25,542 nucleotides of DNA, taken from assembly GCF_000003605.2 (NCBI RefSeq), contig NW_003120938.1:52036-77577 (forward strand), read 5' to 3'. The first letter of the stretch is position 1; every line of letters starts with the position of its first letter. The notes under the pieces were generated by a model. It did not search any database, was not told where the DNA came from, and worked only from the letters and a program-made list of their open reading frames with translations. A program made the position numbers and the translations under genes. Below, in pieces: positions 19,746 through 25,542 of the stretch. The stretch is from Saccoglossus kowalevskii (Eukaryota; Hemichordata; Enteropneusta; Harrimaniidae).

Positions 19746-20766
19746 GTACTTATATTAATGTGCTTGAGTAAAGCTTACTATTGTTTTACAGAGTTTGTGG
19801 GCGCCAAGTAGTGTCTAGAAATGACTCAACATACTTGCGAAGAAAAGTCGATTGAGCCCTGTTTCGATTCGGCGATTTACAAATGCTGAGGTTGTGGACA
19901 TCACATTTTTCGGTAGGAAGATAATGATACTTATCGTCAGTTTCAGATAGAACTCGAAAGTAAAAATAATGTCATTTTTTTTTATTTTTAACATATGTGA
20001 CATTATATATTACAGGGAAAATAAAATAAAAATATATGGATCATTCTACTCGGCTCGGAGTAAATGTGTGTACATGATGTATTGAAAATAGCATGGTTTG
20101 TCCATTTTATGGAATTTTACTATTGTTTCATAATTTAGGGACATATTGCTCGGTGAGACATGATAACTAATTTACATATGGTGTCTTGAAATGTGCTTGT
20201 GGGTATCTTAAAATATTTAAAAATGATATTATTTATAGTAGAGTTTTAATGACAAAATGCAGTCTATGGGAATATCACAATTTTACAGCTTTTGACAAAC
20301 AAAAAGGACTCGGAACAGTGAGCAAAAAAACTGCATAATGTTGAATAATATTAAAATGATTATTATAAAAATTTTGACGAAATATTGTCACTGCGTTATG
20401 CTCTAAATATGCGCACATATGGCATTCTATCTAAAAGAAATATGTTTTTTTTCACTAGTCAAATTATTGAACCTAATTGAATTGAATTAAAAGACCAATA
20501 TTACTAGGATATAAATATGATATGGGGTCACAAGACAGCTGTGTTGAATTCACATCCATAGTACCACAAATCATATTGGCAAATATGATAAATTCCTGTG
20601 ACTATTACGGCAAACACTGCACCTAAAATAATCTCATATAATGATATAACGTTGCTGACAGAATAAAACACTTAGTATTATTGTTATTACGACACTTGTG
20701 CAAAAAGCATAAATCGTAAAAAAGCTGGGGTGAAGGATAAATAGTATACATTGTTTTAAAAAGTAT
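19746..20766. other. AT-rich intergenic DNA
   Basis: No gene, RNA or clear repeat is recognised. Confidence 0.4.
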
Positions 20767-20861
20767 TTAAAGAGGAGAGTTGTCACCTGCGCACCTGTTT
20801 GTAAACAGCGACACGCTATGGCCGTCTGCCGCTTGTGCAGGTGACGACTCCACTGCTTTAA
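20767..20861 (+). mobile_element. TTAA-flanked MITE, short internally deleted copy
   Basis: TTAA at 20767-20770 and 20858-20861 bounds 87 bp. The ends are family-like (AGAGGAGAGTTGTCACCTGC, and right end GCAGGTGACGACTCCACTGC with one base inserted). The interior keeps only the TTTGTAAACA-GCGACACGCTATGGCC block, so about 70 bp of the longer copies are missing. Confidence 0.8.
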
Positions 20862-21258
20862 GAAATATTACCGCAATGTTTAATTTTCAGCAGACTGCGT
20901 CATATACTGCTGAATAATTATTTACAATGTTTAGCATTTTTTGTTTTTTCCATGTTGCTATACACCATGGCTATATTATACTAAGGCTATATCATTATGG
21001 GATATTTGGAAGAAAGGTTAAGTTAAATAGTAACGGTATATTAATAATAGTAATTTCGACTTTAATTATAGTACCGGGTTATGTCTCTTGCAATACATGC
21101 AACAATTATAGAATAGAGCGATAGAATAACATACTAAATACAAAATCTGACTTCAAACATGTAAATTGTTTCAAAAATCTCTTCCACTTTTGAATGCCAT
21201 ATACAGAAGAAAATAACAATAAATATTATTGTTATATAGCGGTATTTGTATGAAAACA
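20862..21258. other. AT-rich intergenic DNA
   Basis: Nothing recognisable is seen. A 65-codon open frame at 20927-21124 (+) is rich in hydrophobic residues but has no family resemblance or splice context. Confidence 0.35.
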
Positions 21259-21418
21259 GAGGGCCTTATATTTCGATGAAGAGGGCATTATACGATAGGA
21301 TAGATGGCATTATACAGTAACATGCAAGGAATTATACTGTAACATAGGGCATTATACCGTAACATATAGGGCATTATACCGTAACATATAGGGCATTATA
21401 CTGTAACATAGGGCATTA
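21259..21418 (+). repeat. Minisatellite, 22-bp unit
   Basis: About seven head-to-tail units of GGGCATTATACCGTAACATA plus two bases are present. The three near 21345-21410 are nearly identical and those at the left end are diverged. The array lies about 270 bp beyond the stop codon of TM2 gene B. Confidence 0.88.
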
Positions 21419-21519
21419 GCCCATGATAAACAAGACAGTGTAGAGAAAAGTAGAATTCAATCTCTCTTACATATACAGGAATCCCTCGAGTTGTTACAAT
21501 ATATACAAATAATCTCACT

Positions 21520-21525
21520 TTTAAT
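21520..21525 (-). terminator. Possible poly(A) signal of TM2 gene B
   Basis: On the minus strand this reads ATTAAA, a common variant signal, about 170 bases after the stop codon of gene B. There is no AATAAA closer in that orientation. Such a hexamer is frequent by chance in AT-rich DNA. Confidence 0.25.
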
Positions 21526-21691
21526 TGCTTATTTCTTTACGTGTACCAGAGACAACACTATATAAAATATGATTCTTAGGTGAATAAACATAACATGTCA
21601 TCTGATACATGTATATTGATATACTGCCCCGCGGCCGTGTAACACTCGATGCAACGTTTACACAGCCAGTGTTTGTCTCTCTTGTTTCCCA

Positions 21692-22182
21692 CTAAGGAAG
21701 TCCCCTTTTCTCGTCACTTTCTGATTTGGCTTTCTCAGATTCGCTTGAAAACGTGGGGTTATCGTAAACTGAATGTGGTGGCGGCGCATGCGACGTTGAG
21801 CCATACTGGCCGGATCCGGGCTGTCCTTCGTAGGGTGGAGGCGGCGGTGATGTGTAAGCAGGATTCTGTGGGTATTCAACAGTCGGTGGTTGGTTCTGAT
21901 ACGCTGATGGGTCGCCCGGTGAATGTGGAATGGAACTTGGAGGCAAGTTGTCGTATACATGCACTGTAATGTGGTGATTCGTATGGCCAGGTGGAGGCAG
22001 AGAAACGCCCGCAGCGGTTGGTGCATATATTTGCAGATTTTTGTGCATAAGTTCTTTATTAACGCTCTTCACAAGACAAGGCATTCGTATAATATCAACC
22101 AGCCAGCCAACGCCGAGTAATCCAAAAGTACACATATACAGAACCCCCCAGCACGGACGGTTTAAGTAAAAATGATGTAAAC
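21692..22182 (-). CDS. TM2 gene B, exon 2 (terminal)
   Basis: After the shared Gly codon it reads LHHFYLNRPCWGVLYMCTFG, then GWLVDIIRMPCLVKSVNKEL, and continues into the proline- and tyrosine-rich tail to the stop at 21694-21692. A methionine-initiated reading of this exon alone would need intron sequence in front, so it is not a separate gene. Confidence 0.9.
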
Positions 22183-23626
22183 CTACAAATAAAAGAAAAA
22201 CAATTATATTTAACACAATTTAATATATTACCATTATCAACTTTAGAACAATTCTTGGAAGAATTCTTTTATAAAAATTACACTGGTTGTCTAGAAATAT
22301 GTAGGAAATGAAACGATATCGACTGCACGTCAATTCACAGCCAATGACAGGTTGATTATCGGACAACTCTACAAATATCGCCCCACGGTTGTTTAAAGTT
22401 CAAGCGCCAGCAATTTTTCGACGATTATTCCAATATAGGACTATCCTCCGGCGCGGACATCCGGGCATTTTCTACCGCCTGGCAACCCTCGCGGTGAAAA
22501 CAAAGACCAAAAACTCGCAGAAAACGGTACTTTGCGATGGTTGTTGAGAGTCCCCTGAACAGTGTAACAAGATTAGCCCTTCGTGTGTAATATATATGAA
22601 TTTGGTTGTTCAGGATTACTTCAAAGTTGAGTTTGTGTTGTTTTCTCGAGTTTTCACCGGCTCCACCGGCGTTCCACAGCAGCGCGCACAAAGCCCATAG
22701 AAATACGTGGTACAGTGGTGCGCGTCTTAGCAACGTAGAACGTCTGTGACGTAGCTCCGCCCCCGAGGATAAGCTACTAGTATTTTGTTGTTTCCATGAC
22801 CACAAATGCCAACCATAAAATTTCAAGTGAATATTATATTATGCAAGAATGTCAAAGTCCGTCTGTTTGGCAAAGAACTAAATTTAAAATTAAGAGGAAA
22901 TAAACAATTATTCGAATTATGTTTCTGATAACACCATGTGAGTATTTATTTTGTACAATGTGATTAAAGTTTACATTGATGGTCGGAGGTTTATAGGGAA
23001 TAGACACTCGTTCCCTATTGGCGGAAAAGATATAACGTCATTTATTGGAACATACCAAATGGGGTATGTAGTTTTTCAATAGTTAATGATTAACTTCATA
23101 TCGACCGTGCGTAATAGCCGACGAAAAAACTTAATCGCATTCACACTCGACCAGGGCAGTTACGCGTTTGACGACATACAAATTCGATTGTGCATTCGGA
23201 TCACAAATATGTCCAATTTCAATAAATAGTGTAATACCCAAAATACATAACAGTAAGCCTACCTAGCCAGCCGAACGGTACAACCAGAATATAGGCATCG
23301 TCCAGCCTTTTTCTCGGCGGTAATGGATGTCCTATGGCTTTTTCACGTAGTTCTTTGTTTATATCGCTCACAAGACAAGGCAACCTCAGCAGGTCGATAA
23401 ACCATCCCCATCCAAGTAATCCAAACGTACACAGGTATAAGGTACCCCAACCGTAGCGCTTCAAGTAAAAATGGTGCAACCCCAACCAACCTAACGGAAG
23501 ACACAAAATATAGGACTCGACCAGACCCCTGGTCGGTACCTCAACGTAAATAGGAGTTTGAGCTGGTTGGGTGTTTACTGTTGGCTGGCTGCTTGCAACC
23601 GACTTCATCTCAGCTTTGGTTGCCAT
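21692..23626 (-). CDS. TM2 gene B: two-exon protein with two TM2 domains and a motif-rich tail (284 aa)
   Basis: Exon 1 is 23263-23626 and exon 2 is 21692-22182. The ATG at 23626-23624 has A at -3 and G at +4; the frame is open further 5' but holds no other ATG. The donor is G|GTAGGC and the acceptor ATTTGTAG, making a phase-1 intron of 1080 bp in the Gly122 codon, the same site as in gene A. The first TM2 domain is about residues 37-91 (YILCLPLGWLGLHHFYLKR; D78/R81). A KRLDDAYILVVPFGWLG link leads to the second, about 109-165 (LHHFYLNR; D151/R154). Four helices are expected, with both ends on one side of the membrane. The tail (166-284) is Pro/Ser/Tyr-rich and holds NPAY (228-231), PPPY (236-239) and two VYDN motifs (197-200, 260-263). 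TM2 is a known family; this protein's function is unknown. Confidence 0.9.
22441..22772 (+). repeat. Interspersed repeat R1, short copy
   Basis: About 332 bp in the gene B intron match the flanks of the copy at 3344-4123, with the central 430 bp of that copy absent. The ends are imperfect inverted repeats: left CTATCCTCCGGCGCGGA and right end reverse complemented CTTATCCTCGGGGGCGGA. An open minus frame across it (22425-22826) is a by-product of the repeat. Confidence 0.7.
23263..23626 (-). CDS. TM2 gene B, exon 1
   Basis: It encodes residues 1-121 plus the first base of Gly122: a polar N-terminus rich in Thr, Gln and Pro, the full first TM2 domain, and the first helix of the second. Without splicing the frame leaves the domain after GWLG and stops shortly afterwards. 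Confidence 0.9.
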
Positions 23627-23727
23627 AATTGCAGGTGCACTGGACCACGTACGTGTGTACAAGGTGTCGTACTGTAACTGACGGCAATACTAATACCTGT
23701 GGATTAGCACGGGGTACAAGCCTGATG

Positions 23728-23737
23728 AATATATAAC
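23728..23737 (-). promoter_or_regulatory. Possible TATA element of gene B
   Basis: On the minus strand AGTTATATATTC lies about 100 bases before the start codon of gene B and about 20 bases downstream of the nearest CRE palindrome, a reasonable place for a TATA box. TATA-like strings are common in this AT-rich DNA. Confidence 0.3.
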
Positions 23738-23753
23738 TATTAACACACGTGAT

Positions 23754-23769
23754 ATGGTGACGTCACCAT
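23754..23769. promoter_or_regulatory. CRE (CREB/ATF site) in a 16-bp palindrome, proximal to gene B
   Basis: ATGGTGACGTCACCAT is a perfect 16-bp palindrome with the full consensus CRE TGACGTCA (23758-23765) at its centre. It lies about 130 bases upstream of the gene B start codon. Full CREs are bound by CREB/ATF bZIP dimers. Confidence 0.55.
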
Positions 23770-23810
23770 TGCTTGAGGCATCACGTCAGTCACGGGTGTA
23801 TGACAAAGTC

Positions 23811-23824
23811 GTAACCATGGAAAC
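23811..23824. promoter_or_regulatory. X-box-like RFX site upstream of gene B
   Basis: GTAACCATGGAAAC fits the RFX X-box consensus GTHNYYATRRNAAC at every position. It lies about 185 bases upstream of the gene B start codon and 45 bases from the proximal CRE. X-boxes in that distance range are typical of ciliary gene promoters, but a single site can arise by chance. Confidence 0.4.
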
Positions 23825-24033
23825 TAACTTTAAGTTGTTTGCATAACTCGAATATTGTTGAATTGGACGACGTTAGGATGCAGTCATTTTTTACCTCGGT
23901 GGTAAAACTATATTGGTTATAACAGATTGCCCCTTACTCCAGCTTTAATAAAATGAACAACCCTTTATATGACTCACACGAGTGTGATAAGTCATGTGCA
24001 TCGAAAAGAGGACAAAAACCGTCCCACTATCAA

Positions 24034-24049
24034 ATTGTGACGTCACAAT
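24034..24049. promoter_or_regulatory. Second CRE palindrome upstream of gene B
   Basis: ATTGTGACGTCACAAT is another perfect 16-bp palindrome with TGACGTCA (24038-24045) at its centre, about 410 bases upstream of the gene B start codon. Its flanks differ from those of the proximal site, so it is not a simple duplication. Confidence 0.5.
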
Positions 24050-24497
24050 ACAGTAAAGCATGGGGTACAAGGCGTCGACATATATGAGTTCGCATTATGT
24101 CATTAGTCCGGTGTCAATCTAATATTTTGAAGAAAAACTCATTCGGTAATTTTTTTTAACAATATCACTATATTCATGATTTATTTTTTAACGCCAATTA
24201 TTCTCGTCTGGTAGGAAAACACTGGGGTTATGAGTCGACCATTTCAAATGATGGACGGTTGACTCGGAAGCTTTGTTGAAAGAATGGCAGCTAGACACCG
24301 ACATAGAAAATAATTTCCTGGCAGAAAAAATTGTTGCACATTCAAGAAAAATGTTGTTTTAAACTGAAGAGAAATAAACTTCGGTGGGGTACATATACAC
24401 TCATGTACAGTACAACAATTCAGGAATATAAATGTCTTACAGTGTGGTGGTGGGCGTCGTGTAGTGCGTGTTTGATTTTTGTGTAAACAATGTAGTT

Positions 24498-24509
24498 TAT
24501 GACGTCATA
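24498..24509. promoter_or_regulatory. Third CRE palindrome upstream of gene B
   Basis: TATGACGTCATA, a 12-bp palindrome with TGACGTCA (24500-24507), lies about 870 bases upstream of the gene B start codon. Confidence 0.45.
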
Positions 24510-24708
24510 CCAATTATTACTACTATTTGTATAAGACGGTCTTACTACTACTGGGTATCACCCACGAGGTGCACGACAGCTCTGGTGATTGTTGGTGACA
24601 CCTGTAAAATCTTCAGTTGCAATTCACTTTACAGCGCTGAAACACAACAGCTCAACAATTACTAACACTATTTGTTTAGGTTAGATGTTTCATTTTAAGT
24701 TAAAAGTT

Positions 24709-24832
24709 CATTGGCGGATTTAGATGGGGGCCGAGGGGGCCGCGGCCCCCCTATTTTTAACAACCGACAGGGCTTCGCGCCTTAGGCCAACTTATCGGCC
24801 CCCACTATTCCAGAATCCTAGATCCGCCCCTG
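24709..24832. mobile_element. Small hAT-like MITE related to that at 15412
   Basis: The left end CATTGGCGGATTTAG and right end CTAGATCCGCCCCTG are imperfect inverted repeats of the CAGTGGCGGATCC type. AAGTT lies directly outside both ends, a partial target duplication. The interior holds the inverted blocks GGGGGCCGAGGGGGCCGCGG and CGGCCCCCAC. It has no coding capacity. Confidence 0.65.
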
Positions 24833-25542
24833 AAGTTAGACATAGTGCATTCGGGTCCGAATTTAAGAAGTGAAACCACATGCGCTATAGTCGCCCAAGC
24901 CCGATTTCACCTAAAATACAGTGTGATTTTATTCTGTTATTCCACAGAAATGTCTATACACCGAGTGATCTTTAAGTGTATATAAATTGAGCGACGATGC
25001 CTCATTGCAAATAACATTTACAATGCAGAAAACTAAATATAGCTAAGCTAAGGGCCCCAGGCTTAAGATAAAATCCTAAGTACAACTCCACAACAGTAAG
25101 TCCAGAAGCAAGTCCCTATGTGTATGCGAGTTTGTCACCCTCTGACCAACAACAATCAGATCCAGCCTGTAATAACCGGCACTGTCAGAAGAGTCTCGGA
25201 GGTAATGAGAAATGAACCATCACTAAAACACATGCGTGTTAGTTAGTCTAAGAGCTCTCTAATCGTGCATCTTGGTTGTAACACCCCTTTTGGGTGTGTC
25301 CACATTTGAATAGGAAAAGCTGATCGTCTCCACAACCAATCTGAAAGTGTGGTAACTGTCTACCCTCTGTATGGCCAATGAATCTATGAGCCTGACATTT
25401 CTTGGATTCCAGTGCTCACTTCCAGTCATGTCAGAGTGCTTGCTGGTCCCTTGTGAGAATAGCCTTTATGCATGTAAGTGGAACAGCTCCAGCGACACAG
25501 ACAAAGTCAATGGGGGAGGAGGTATCCTCCTCAGCTGATCTA
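24833..25542. other. Unassigned right-hand end of the window
   Basis: G+C content rises from about 25060 and the stretch resembles the edge of another repeat or a gene outside the window. Minus-strand frames are broken by several stops. No domain, splice structure or RNA gene is recognised. Confidence 0.3.

Noticed and set aside
21259-21418. CRISPR-like array
   Set aside because: The units are directly contiguous with no unique spacers, so this is a minisatellite in a eukaryotic genome.
21649-22120. Plus-strand frames and another minus frame across gene B exon 2
   Set aside because: They are shadows of the TM2 domain and proline-rich tail coding sequence.
22425-22826. Open minus-strand frame of 133 codons in the gene B intron
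   Set aside because: It coincides with the R1 repeat, which recurs at 3344 and 11447 with frame-breaking differences; no domain is visible.
23627-23662. 5' extension of gene B exon 1 to a non-ATG codon at 23662
   Set aside because: The codon there is TTG; the first ATG at 23626 has a good eukaryotic initiation context, so the extension was not used.

Overview
This window is AT-rich eukaryotic (metazoan) DNA with spliced genes and a dense population of decayed transposable elements. The mix of DIRS-like, LINE and Ty3/gypsy retroelements, hAT-type and TTAA-flanked MITEs, and an expanded tandem TM2-domain gene family suggests a marine invertebrate, perhaps an invertebrate deuterostome such as a hemichordate or lancelet. 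The species cannot be fixed from the sequence alone.

Only two genes are well supported. They are tandem paralogues on the minus strand, each with two exons and each encoding a protein with two TM2 domains (four predicted membrane helices). Gene A (exon 1 12418-12706, exon 2 4979-5121) encodes 143 residues. Gene B (exon 1 23263-23626, exon 2 21692-22182) encodes 284 residues. In both, one phase-1 intron splits the same glycine codon of the second TM2 domain. Gene B adds a proline-rich tail carrying NPxY, PPxY and two VYDN motifs. Gene A stops almost directly after its second TM2 domain.

Layout: 1-850 holds a decayed DIRS-like retroelement (RNase H remnant) cut by the window edge; 851-2090 has no identifiable gene. 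2913-3075 is a TTAA-flanked MITE and 3344-4123 is a copy of a second TIR-bearing repeat, here called R1. Gene A exon 2 follows. The 7.3-kb intron of gene A holds a LINE 3' end (5617-6035), a dead Ty3/gypsy element with a preserved 196-bp 3' LTR (7325-10932), a nested MITE cluster (10966-11183) and an R1 relative (11447-11740). Gene A exon 1 and an AT-rich intergenic stretch come next. Then follow a small hAT-type MITE with 8-bp target duplication (15412-15573), a 60-bp-period minisatellite, another TTAA MITE, an orphan exon-like segment (17438-17623) and a 1.8-kb TIR element containing a large fold-back (17950-19745). A short MITE and a 22-bp minisatellite precede gene B, whose intron carries another R1 copy.

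Upstream of gene B there are three perfect palindromic CRE sites (TGACGTCA) and an RFX X-box-like motif, which suggests a cAMP/CREB-responsive or ciliary-type promoter. No rRNA, tRNA or CRISPR feature was seen.
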